NCBI GenBank assembly: GCA_037039925.1
Contig: JAXRKP010000434.1
Location: 7,501-71,500, forward strand
Reading direction: 5' to 3'
DNA: 64,000 nt
From: Doris montereyensis
Lineage: Eukaryota; Mollusca; Gastropoda; Nudibranchia; Dorididae
The translations under genes were made by a program, and so were the position numbers. Numbering within the stretch: the stretch's first letter is position 1; each line of letters starts with the position of its first letter. Of this stretch, positions 18,476-64,000 are shown piece after piece. Under the pieces are notes generated by a model, which had not been told where the DNA came from, made no database searches, and saw only the letters and a list, made by a program, of their open reading frames with translations.

Positions 18476-19736
18476 TCCTGATCTGACCCGATGGCAGAGA
18501 GATCGCCGACGAAGAAGAAAAAGTAACGGATCGTGGGTATACAATGTACCTTGGTTTACATTTTGGAATATAACTCTTTCTAGAGATTTCATAGCTGTGA
18601 AAGTGAGGGCCATTGACTTGAGATCATTTATGCCTTTCAGTTGGATTTCTTTGGAACGGGAATCAGGTATGAAAATGTTGTTTTGCATGTGGTAAGCATG
18701 GAAACCAAATGAGTCCAAAATACATATAACAATTGAAGGGTCATTTCCTGCCAAAGAGGTCCCTGGGGAACTCGCAGCTTTCACACGCTTTCGATGATGT
18801 GAAGGGGTCATTTCAAAAGTGGGCTTATGTCCATTTTCATGAAGAACGAGACAGAGAGATAATCCTAGGGAATTATTGCTAGTATTATATTGAGCTGCTT
18901 CATTATCTTTCCTACAGACTCATGGAGACAGCCGGGAATGTTTATATTTAATATTGATACATGTACTATTGATACAGACATGGGAGGGTGTCTGTTTCTT
19001 TTCCCACGTTTAATGTTTGGTCATCTGGAATCCTTGATAAACCTATCTTGAGTGAAAACTATATAGCAGCACGGTACATACATCACGATAGGGGAAGAGC
19101 GAAAATGTTCGTCAACAAATATCCCTCATTTTCGAGACTTTCGAACAGTCAGTTGCATTTTCCTGCATCTTCTCGCAAAGCATCAAGACATTTAATTCGA
19201 TTTTTTTAAAAAGATTTTCAATAACTAAAATTTCATTGGGAGCAACACTAACAAACTTGTAGATTCTAAATACATATATATATATAAGTTACATATTAAA
19301 TATTATAGTATTAGCGAGAGTGCCGTGGCCAGCAGCTAACACTTCTTCCGCTGAATATGGTTACTTTTGACGGTTATGAGACTATGCGGGACACAGATTA
19401 TCGGGTCCCACTATCGCGGTTACTTGTAAAGTACTATTTTACCCAGGTCTATAGCTGAGTTGCGTGCAATTATAGTAATTATGCACAGGTGCAAGCATTG
19501 TAAATTCAATCTGCAGTGCTTGGATTTCTCCACATTAAAGGATCATCAACGCTGTTATGTGCCACCAAGTACACTCTAGGATGCCAGGGAATTAAAAAAA
19601 ATATCCGGGTCGTACTAGACCTACTTGTGAATGTGGGTAGCGGGGTTGAATGGATATCCATTTACTCAGCTCAACCCAACTCTACAATACTATAACTATC
19701 CTATCCACGATTCGATACTTTCAGAAAGGCACGAAA
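18476..19736. other. LIN9 upstream region; no motif-level promoter call
   Basis: About 1.2 kb before the LIN9 start codon. I see no TATA box at a convincing distance. A block at about 19310-19630 looks like a diverged interspersed repeat (cagcagctaac..., ggttatgaga..., cgggtccca) but has no second copy in the window. Confidence 0.35.
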
Positions 19737-55817
<36,081 letters not shown>

Positions 55818-56073
55818 TCTTTGTTTGTTACTGAATCAGACTTTGAATGTTGATATTTTGAATGGATTGGTTTGCAAGTCAGTGAGTGAATGTTTTGAAG
55901 TCTTTGGGAAACAATTTTAATGTCATTGAATGCTAAAAACTGACATTTATGTTATTCACATTTACCATATTGTTATATTTAAGATGTCATGAGTGTGATG
56001 TTTCATGAGAGTTGTTGTTGTTGTTTTGTTTGTTTTGTTTTGGGGGGGGGGTTGTGCGTTGTAGATTATTGTA

Positions 56074-56079
56074 AATAAA
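56074..56079 (+). promoter_or_regulatory. Candidate LIN9 polyadenylation signal
   Basis: AATAAA 257 bp after the LIN9 stop codon; further AATAAA copies occur at about 56268-56290. Choice between them cannot be made from sequence alone. Confidence 0.45.
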
Positions 56080-56544
56080 CTGAAGGAATTGAGTTGAGAA
56101 ACAAAATTTTGGTATTCCCTGTTTTTTTTAAACTTTTCAAACGGCTGCATTTAGTTCATGGCATATGGCTTAGTTACAGCATATGACTTAGTCATATATG
56201 TACTGTTTGATGTGTGGATGTGGACATTGAATAGAGAAATATTGCAAAGACAAGGAAAGGCTATATAATAAAAAATAAAATATATGAATAAATGTCCCTA
56301 TAATGTGAATTTTGTACAATCAGTTACAATGTAATAGCAATGTACAGCATGTCATTTTCATGTTTTATTATGCAATTAAAATTAACATTAAAACTAAACT
56401 GCATCTTTTGATGTCCTGAAATTTGTAGCTTTCCTTGGATGAGAGAGAGGCGTAAGCATGGTATTTTTTGGTATTTGTTGTACCTGAAATAAGTTCAGTC
56501 TTTTACTTAGGCTTTGATCTCAGTTGACAATTGACAATAAAGAT

Positions 56545-56790
56545 AAGACTAAGACGGATTTATAGTCCGTATCCCCGCACAAGTGCTGGTTCACCGACTA
56601 CATCATTTATCCCCAGAAGGCCATTTCATTCAAAGTCCTCAACTCCCAGGGTAACATACAGTACACACAAGCCTGTTAGGCTTTTCGCATTAACACTCTG
56701 ACAAGATCTTTCTCTACCTATAGCTGGGTACTCATTCACACCCGAGTCAAGTGAGGAAAGTAGACTGAGATACCTTTTTTAAGGAGCGTA
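56545..56790. repeat. Interspersed repeat, second copy of the 7445-7750 family
   Basis: TTTATAGTCCGTATCCCCGC, ACACAAGCCTGTTAGG, CTGACAAGAT and CACCCGAGTCAAG match 7445-7700 in the same orientation. Confidence 0.72.
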
Positions 56791-56799
56791 GTTAGCTCA

Positions 56800-57265
56800 A
56801 CTGGTAGTCCCTGTTTTGTTGACAATTCTTGTCTACCGTAACGCCGTTTCCCAAGATGGTTATATATTGTCTTTTTCTTTTGGATTCTCTGGCTGATTTT
56901 TTCTCATAGTTCTCCCTCTGACTTAATCATCATTCCTGTGACGTCAGTGGCGGAGCGGTTAGTTGCTGGACTTGGGACCGTGGGGTCCTGAGTTTGAATC
57001 TAGCAAAGCTAGGTCCAATGTTGTGTTCCTTGGGACAGACGCTTAAAATGCATTTTCCACACTCTACCTAGGCGCAAATGGGTACAAGCATTAGCTTGAG
57101 AGTAAAAGCCTACGTCCAACTAGCGTCCTGTCCAGGAGGTGATTATTGTCATATGTTCTGCTTCACGCTACAGAAACCAACTTTTCTCTGCCCAATTTAA
57201 GATTTTGTGTTTAATTTCCCTAGTTACTAGCATTGTTTTTGTCTATTTTGCATTTATTTTCATTG
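56800..57265 (-). mobile_element. RTE-like element fragment, split by a SINE
   Basis: The - strand reads CAATGCTAGTAACTAGGGAA and TTAAATTGGGCAGAG on one side of the SINE and AATCAGCCAGAGAATCC, ATATATAACCATCTTGGGAA on the other, matching about 11315-11370 and 11415-11530 of the larger copy. Confidence 0.8.
56941..57180 (+). mobile_element. tRNA-derived SINE nested in a LINE fragment
   Basis: Head GTCAGTGGCGGAGCGGTTAG with B-box-like GAGTTTGAATCTAGCAAAGC; body shared with 1771-2011 in the opposite orientation. Flanks are both from the RTE-like element, so the SINE inserted into it. Confidence 0.82.
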
Positions 57266-58037
57266 CTCTTCCTCTTCTCATTTAGAATCAACACTAATAC
57301 AATTACAATAGAACTACAATAAATACATTTTGAATTCTTTTTTCATGCAAATGATTATAAAGCTATGTCAGAAAAGGTGTTTGTAATGAATGAGATGTTC
57401 AGTCAAGCCGGATTTTATTGTGTGTGTGTCTTTTTCTGGCCCACATGAGATATAAATATCAGACAGATAGATAGCTGGATAAAGATTTGAAATAGTATGC
57501 CTACACTTGGTGAACTTTAAGATAAGATAAGATCTCTTTATTTGTCCAAAAGCAAATTTGCTCTGGTCATGTTTCAAATCAAAATGAATGAAATACAATT
57601 CATCTCTTTCACTTTCTTCATTTTCTCTTCCATGCTCAATTTCACGACTAAAATTAAAACATTACAAAATCGGCGTTTTATGAATATGGACATAATGATT
57701 ATGGTGCATAAATATGTTTTAAAACCTTTGTAAATTCTTATCACAGATACATCAATAAGTAAATAACAAAATAAATAAATATATTTTAAAAATAGCATTT
57801 CTAAATATGTGTAGTTCCTTGATATATTTTTAATAATAATGTGCATTATTGTACCTACCGATACAAGAAATAAATGTTTAATGAATTCAGTAAAATCGAT
57901 AAATAGGAGTTTAAGACTGAGAGTAAGAGTTAAAGACTAAGAAATAGTATAATTTAAAGGGAAAAGAAAGCTCATTGGAGTTTTTAATGGAGTTACTTGT
58001 TACTGTCTTCTATCAAAGACATGTGTTTGCAAGCTTT
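57266..58037. other. Interval between LIN9 and the channel gene
   Basis: AT-rich sequence; it probably contains the 3' untranslated region of the - strand channel gene, but no polyadenylation site can be chosen. Confidence 0.35.
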
Positions 58038-58168
58038 TCATCTTTGCTGCTTGTAAGAGCGAAATGTAGCCCACGAGGATTTGATGAACAAAATAAAGAG
58101 GTCTAAGAATTCCATTAGAGTCAGAACGCTAGCTCCTGTCAACAAGCCCATGTTGCCTCCAATCGTTC
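58038..58168 (-). CDS. DEG/ENaC/ASIC-family sodium channel, terminal exon
   Basis: On the - strand an AG acceptor (TTCTCTTGGCAG) precedes a 131-bp exon that ends in TGA (58040-58038). It encodes TIGGNMGLLTGASVLTLMEF followed by LDLFILFIK and a short basic tail. GGNMGL..GAS.LT..E..D is the second transmembrane segment and G-x-S selectivity filter of the degenerin/epithelial sodium channel family, including ASIC, FMRFamide-gated and degenerin channels. These are trimeric Na+ channels of the plasma membrane. The exon starts in phase 1. The cytoplasmic tail after TM2 is only about 15 residues. No earlier exon was found up to 64000, so the preceding intron is at least 5.8 kb. The exact subfamily cannot be told from 43 codons. 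Confidence 0.82.
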
Positions 58169-58321
58169 CTGCCAAGAGAATGAAGTTGAGAGAGTAATAA
58201 AATGAAAGAATGTTATTTCAGTATTGAATAAATTCATAAAATTGATCGGATATGCACATTTTATGATTTTAAATTATCTATACCGACTATTATGGGAAAG
58301 AAAGAAATTTATCATCAGCAC

Positions 58322-58635
58322 ATGGGGGACTCTGTAGTCTAGAGACAAGGTGTTGGCGTCTCAACCAACAGGTAGTGGGTTCGAGCCCCGCCAACCGTTG
58401 AAACTTTTCTCGTTTTTTCAAACAAAATACACCCCCTGGTCCAGGTAGGTGGATCGACACCTTGTCCCACTGGAGATAGGCGGTAAAAGGAAGTCCCGTG
58501 TGAAGATCACAGCACTCTGTGCACGTTAAAGATCCCTTGGTTGTTTACAGGGCAGTCCAGACAAAATTAAGAATCCTTCCAAAAACTCTGGGATCACCTT
58601 AGTTGTGGATATGGGTAAAATCAAATCAAATAAAA
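58322..58635 (+). mobile_element. tRNA-derived SINE, second family, fullest copy
   Basis: Head with TGGCGTCTCAACCAACAG and B box GGGTTCGAGCCCC at about 58378-58390; middle CAGGTAGGTGGATCGACACC; then GCACGTTAAAGATCCCTTGG, GTTTACAGGGCAGTCCAG and tail CACCTTAGTTGTGGATATGG ending in AATCAAATCAAAT. Lies upstream of the channel exon, in its last intron. Confidence 0.85.
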
Positions 58636-58904
58636 ACAGCACCTCATGGTTAGTTTAGAGAGTTTACTAATTGTACTAATTATACTAATAGTAATAGAAA
58701 GACAGCACAGTGAATGGCTGCATGTGTGCAAGTGTGACATGTCCTCAGTAAGAAGTTGCAGGGCGGCTACATTTGTACCATAAGCATCCACACAATGGAG
58801 TTTTACTGTGCTTACATTACAATGCTTATATTTATATCAATTAGATTTAACTTATCACCATATAAGTTAAGAAGCAAAGACTTCAAAGAGGTAGAGAATG
58901 TACT

Positions 58905-60015
58905 ACTATGAAGTACACTACCATCAGTAACAAATCATCGACGGAACTGATCCTAAAATACGGTGTACCACAGGGTTCAATCCTAGGACCAATGCTCTTC
59001 AGCATGTACACTACACCGCTGTGTGATGTTATAACTGACCAAGGACTTCAGTTTCATCTATATGCTGATGACACACAAGTTTACATTCCATTCTCTTCTT
59101 CTGATGAAACATCGGTCAAATTACAAATGGAATCCTACATTGAAAACATCAGAGAATAGATGGACCACAATAAATTGAAACTGAAACTAAATGACAGTAA
59201 AACGGAGTTGATGACTTTTGGCTCAAAGTATAATCTTCAGAAAATCAACGTGAATGACATCCTCGTTGGCAATGATACCATTGAAGCCAATGGATCTGTC
59301 AGAAATTTAGGCTTCATTTTTATCAGACTCTATCCATGGAAAATCACATAAAAAAATCAAGTGAAAATGCTACATTAACCTGAGATTGATACATAAAACT
59401 CGTCAGTATTTGGATGAAGAAACAACCAAACTTGATTCTTGCATTTGTCATCAGTTCTCTCGACGACTGCAATGGCCTACTATATAACATCCAATCTGGC
59501 CAGATAAAGGATATCCAACAAATCCAAAATCAATGCGCCCGTGTTGCCACCAGGACAAAAACCAAAGATCACATCACGCCAGTTGTAAAAGACATTCACT
59601 GGCTTCCAGTTCACAAGCGCATCGAATTTAAGATTGCTTGCACGGTTTACAACTCACTACATGGAACAGCTCAGAATATCTGTCTTAACTGTTACTGGTA
59701 TACCAGCCACCCCGCCCACTGAGGTATGGGAACAAATCCCTCCTTACCTCCCCATTCCAAATACGAAATTAGGCATGGAAGCCTTCTCATTCAATGGTCC
59801 CATGGTCTGGAACTCTCTGCCAATGAACAATGATCATCAAGAACAGCCCTAACATCCATTCCTTCAAAAAACAGTTGAAAACATTATTTTCGAGAGACTT
59901 ATTTCTTATATCAATTTTTATTGACTCTTTCTTGTATTTCTTTGATATTGTAGAGCGCATAGAACATCTCAATGTATAGGCGCCATAGAAATATCCATAT
60001 TATTATTATTGTTAT
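58905..60015 (+). mobile_element. CR1/L2-like non-LTR retrotransposon, RT half
   Basis: [31 protein letters not shown] (catalytic YADD), WMDHNKLKLKLNDSKTELMT, LDDCNGLLYNI, IQNQCARVAT, HITPVVKDIHWLPVHKRIEF and FNGPMVWNSLP are visible over four frames, 58908-59852. The tail near 59950-60015 carries AGAGCGCATAGAA...CGCCATAGAAATATCCATAT and (TATT)n. 5'-truncated and frameshifted, but the least decayed of the CR1/L2-like copies here. Confidence 0.88.
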
Positions 60016-60289
60016 TAAGTATAAATATATATATATATATATGTATACATATACATGTATAATATATATATATGTGTACGTGTGTATTTATTAATACAGG
60101 CACAAAGAGAGAGAGAGAAAGAGATCCTTACAAAAAAGACTGAGCCATGTGTACATGGGAAGGTGTTCCTCAACACGGGTGACAAGGTCCCCGTAAAGAC
60201 TTTCACAACCACACGTGTATTACTGGGTTAAAAGAAATGCAAAATTGATGTGTCAGTGTCCTCATCATACTTTGCTATGTAACCACAGG

Positions 60290-63200
60290 CATGTGGTGGA
60301 AGACAAAAACAATTGAATCATTCAATCATTCATTATGAGAGTGGAAGACACAGGAAACCGATTAAATCATTCAACCTTTTATTATGAGAGTGGAAGACAA
60401 AAGAAAACAATTGAACAATTCATTATGGGAGTGAAAGACAAAGGAAAACGATTGAATCATTCATTATGAGAGTGAAAGACAAAGGAAACCAATTGAATCA
60501 TTCATTATGAGAGTGAAAGGCAAAGGAAACCAATTGAATCATTCATTATGAGTGAAAGACAAAGGAAAACAATTGAACAATTCATTATGAGAGTGAAAGG
60601 CAAAGGAAAACAATTGAATCATTCATTATGAGAGTGAAAGACAAAGTAAAACAATTGAATCATTCATTATGAGAATTAAAGACAAAGTAAAACAATTGAA
60701 TCATTCATTATGAGAGTGAAAGACAAAGGAAAAAATTGAATCATTCATTATGAGAGTGGAAGACAAAGGAACACAATTGAATCATTCATTATGAGAGTGA
60801 ACGACAAAGGAAAACAATTGAATCATTCATTATGAGAGTGAAAGGCAAAGGAAAACAATTGAATCATTCATTATGGGAGTGAAAGGCAAAAGAGAACAAT
60901 TGAATCATTCATTTTGAGAGTGAAAGGCAAAAGAAAACAATTGAATCATTCATTATGAGTGGAAGACAAAGGAACACAATTGAATCATTCATTATAAGAG
61001 CGAAATACAAAGGAAAACATTTGAATCATTCAGTATGAGAGTGAAAGGCAAAAAGAAAACAATGGAATCATTTATGAGAGTGGAAGAATCATTCATTATG
61101 AGAGTGAAGGCAAAGAAACCAATTGAATCATTCATTATGAGAGTGAAAGACAAAGGAAAACAATTGAATCATTCATTATGAGAGTGAAAGACAAAGGAAA
61201 ACAATTGAATCATTCATTATGAGTGAAAGTGCAAAAGAAAAATTGAACCAATTGAATCATTCATTATGAGAGTGAAAGACAAAAGGAAAACAATTGAAAA
61301 CATTATGAGAGTGCAAAAAAAAACAATTGAATCATTCATTTTGAGTGAAAGGCAAAAGGAAAACAATTGAATCATTCATTATGGGAGAAAAACAATTTAA
61401 TTATTCATTAGTGAAAGACAAAGAAAACAATTGAATCATTCATTATGAGAGTGAAAGGCAAAAGAAAACAATTGAATCATTCATTATGAGAGTGAAAGAC
61501 AAAGGAAACAATTGAATCATTCATTATGAGAGTGAAAGGAAAACAATTGAATCATTCAAAGTGAAAACAATTGAATCATTCATGAAAGGCAAAGAAAACA
61601 ATTGAGAGTGAAAGACAAAGGAAAACAATTGAAAATTCATTATAAGAGTGAAAACAATTGAATCATTCATTATGAGAGTGAAAGAAAGGAAAACAATTGA
61701 ATCATTCATTAAAGTGAAAACAAAAGAAAACAATTGAATCATTCATTTATGGAAAGGCAAGGATTGAATAATTCATTATGAAAGACAAAGGAAAACAATT
61801 GAATCATTCATTATGAGAGTGAAAGACAAAGGAAAACAATTGAATCATTCATTATGAGAGTGAAAGACAAAGGAAAACAATTGAATCATTCATTATGAGA
61901 GTGAAAGACAAAGGAAAACAATTGAATCATTCAAGTGAAAGGCAAAGAAAACAATGAATCATTCATTATGAGAGTGAAAGACAAAGGAAAACAATTGAAT
62001 CATTCAATTGAAAACAATCATTCATTATGAGAGTGAAAGACAAAGAAAACAATTGAATCATTCATTATGAGAGTGAAAAACAGGAAAACAATTGAATCAT
62101 TCATTATGAGAGTGAAAGACAAAGGAAAACAATTGAATCATTCATTATGAGAGTGAAAGACATTGGAAGACAAAGGAAAACAAGAAAACAATTGAATCAT
62201 TCATTATGAGAGTGAAAGAAAGAAAACAATTGAATCATTCATTATGAGAGTGAAAGGCAAAAAAAACAATTGAATCATTCATTATGAGAGTGAAAGACAA
62301 AGGAAAACAATTGAATCATTCATTATGAGAGGGAAGAAAAAATTGAAAACTCATTATGAAAGTGAAAACAATTGAATCATTCATTATGAGCGTGAAAACA
62401 AAGTAAAACAATTGAACAATTGAAAACAATTGAATCATTCATTATTCAATCATTCATTATGAGAAAACAGAATCATTCATTATGAGAGTGAAAGGCAAAG
62501 GAAAACAAAAACAATTGAAAGGCAAAAGAAAACAATTGAATCATTCATTTTGGGAGTGAAACAAAAGGAAAACATTCCTTCATTATGAGAGTGGAAGACA
62601 AAAAGGAAAACAATTGAATCATTCATTATAGAGTGAAAGACAAAGGAAAACAATTGAATCATTTATGATGAAAGGCAAAGAAAACAATTGAATCATTCAT
62701 TATGAGAGTGAAGACAAAGCAAAAACAGTTGAAAATTCATTATTGAACAATTGAATCATTCATTATGAGAAAAACAATTGTGAAGACAAAGGAAAATCAA
62801 TTGAAATCATTCATTATGAGAGTGAAAACAATTGAATCATTCATTATGAGAGTGAAAGACAAAGAAAGCAATTGAACCAAATGACAATTGAATCATTCAT
62901 TATGAGAGTGAAAGACAAAGAAAACAATTAAAATAATTGAATCATTCATTATGAGAGTGAAAGACAAAGGAAAACAATTGAATCATTCATTATGAGAATG
63001 AAAACAATTGAAAACAAAGGAAAACAATTGAATTATTCAATTGAATCATCATTATTTATTAAGACAAAGCAAAACAGTTGAAGATTCAAGGCAAAGAAAA
63101 CAAGGATGAGACAATTGAAAACAATTGAATCATTCATTATGAGAGTGAAAGACAAAAGGAATTGGGACAAAAACAATTCATTCAACCATTCTGAAAACAA

Positions 63201-64000
63201 TTCATTCATTATCAGAGTTGAAGACAAATGAAAAAACAATTGAATCATTCATTATGAAAACAAGAAACGAAAGACAAAGGAAAACAATTGAATCATTCAT
63301 TATGAGAGTGAAAACGAAAACAATTGAATATTCATTAAGAGTGAAAGACAAAGGAAAACAATTGAAATTCATTATGAGAGTGAAAGACTAAGGAAAACAA
63401 TTGAATCATTCATTATTGAAAGACAAAGGAAAACAATTGACAAATGAAAGAAGAAACCAATTGAATCATACATTATGAGAGTGAAAGACGGAAAACAATT
63501 GAATCATTAAAAAGGAAAACAATTGAATCATTCATTATGATAGTTGAAAGACAAAGGAAAACAATTCAATCATTCAACCATTCATTATGAGAGTGAAAGG
63601 GCAAATGAAAACAATTGAATTAATCAACCATTCAATTATTAAAATGGAAGATAAACGAAAACATTTGAATCATTTAACCATTCATTATGAGAGTGAAAGA
63701 CAAAAGGGGAAAAAATTGAATCATTTAATCATTTATTATGAGAGTGAAAGACAGGGAAAACATTTGAATCATTTAATGAGAATGGAAAACAAAGGAAAAC
63801 AATTGAATTATTCATTTATTATGAGAGTTGAAGACAAAGGAAAGACAGGAAACAATTGAAAACAGTTGAAGACAAATGAAAACGAATCATTCATTTGAGA
63901 ACGAAAGACAAAGGAAAACAATTGAATCATTCAACGAGTTATTATAAGAGTGAGAGAATCATTCAACCATTCATTATGAAAATGGACAGGGAAAACATTT
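60290..64000. repeat. 41-bp minisatellite, at least 3.7 kb, continues past the window
   Basis: Units: CAATTGAATCATTCATTATG, AGAGTGAAAGACAAAGGAAA, A. Early units (60290-61000) are mostly full length. From about 61500 truncated and hybrid units become common. From about 63590 units are longer, with ATCATTCAACCATTC variants. In the last visible intron of the channel gene. Confidence 0.96.

Noticed and set aside
60015..60212. 65-codon - strand frame as an upstream exon of the sodium channel
   Set aside because: It contains none of the cysteine-rich ectodomain motifs of DEG/ENaC channels and has no clear splice sites.

Overview
The window is animal nuclear DNA: intron-rich genes with GT/AG junctions, tRNA-derived SINEs, several families of decayed non-LTR retrotransposons and very large tandem arrays. 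The mix of RTE-like and CR1/L2-like elements, SINEs with 'gcgc...tatt(att)n'-type tails and the protein flavour suggest a lophotrochozoan, most likely a mollusc (inference; no species call is possible). There is no bacterial-type operon, CRISPR array or phage.

Three host genes can be supported. (1) At the left edge, the last four visible exons of an M13-family (neprilysin/ECE-like) metallopeptidase lie on the + strand (242-5934). (2) The centre is a complete 17-exon + strand orthologue of LIN9, the MuvB/DREAM cell-cycle scaffold (start 19737, stop 55817). Its spliced length is about 529 aa, close to the vertebrate protein, provided one extra A in exon 12 is treated as an error. (3) At the right edge, the terminal exon of a DEG/ENaC/ASIC-family sodium channel lies on the - strand (58168-58038); the rest of that gene is beyond the right end. 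LIN9 and the channel are therefore convergent.

Everything else is repeats. 6-20 kb: dinucleotide tracts, minisatellites, an RTE-like element (8636-11962) followed by an inverted copy of its own 5' end (11963-12749), a 2.7 kb minisatellite, a CR1/Jockey-like relic and fragments of two other elements. LIN9 introns: a 6.1 kb ATC-rich minisatellite (intron 4), 70-bp repeats (intron 5), a TA-flanked inverted-repeat element (intron 8), a CT tract and a 23-bp array (intron 9), a 3 kb 20-bp array (intron 15), a 66-bp array (intron 16), plus LINE and SINE copies in both orientations. 56.5-64 kb: LINE/SINE debris, a CR1/L2-like relic and a 41-bp minisatellite running off the end. Adding the listed tandem spans gives about a third of the window.

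The genes do not form a functional cluster. I see no new molecular system. The items worth following are the LIN9 reading-frame anomalies, the altered M13 active-site motif, the LINE palindrome with promoter-like 5' monomers, and the recurring contact of minisatellites with LINE ends.
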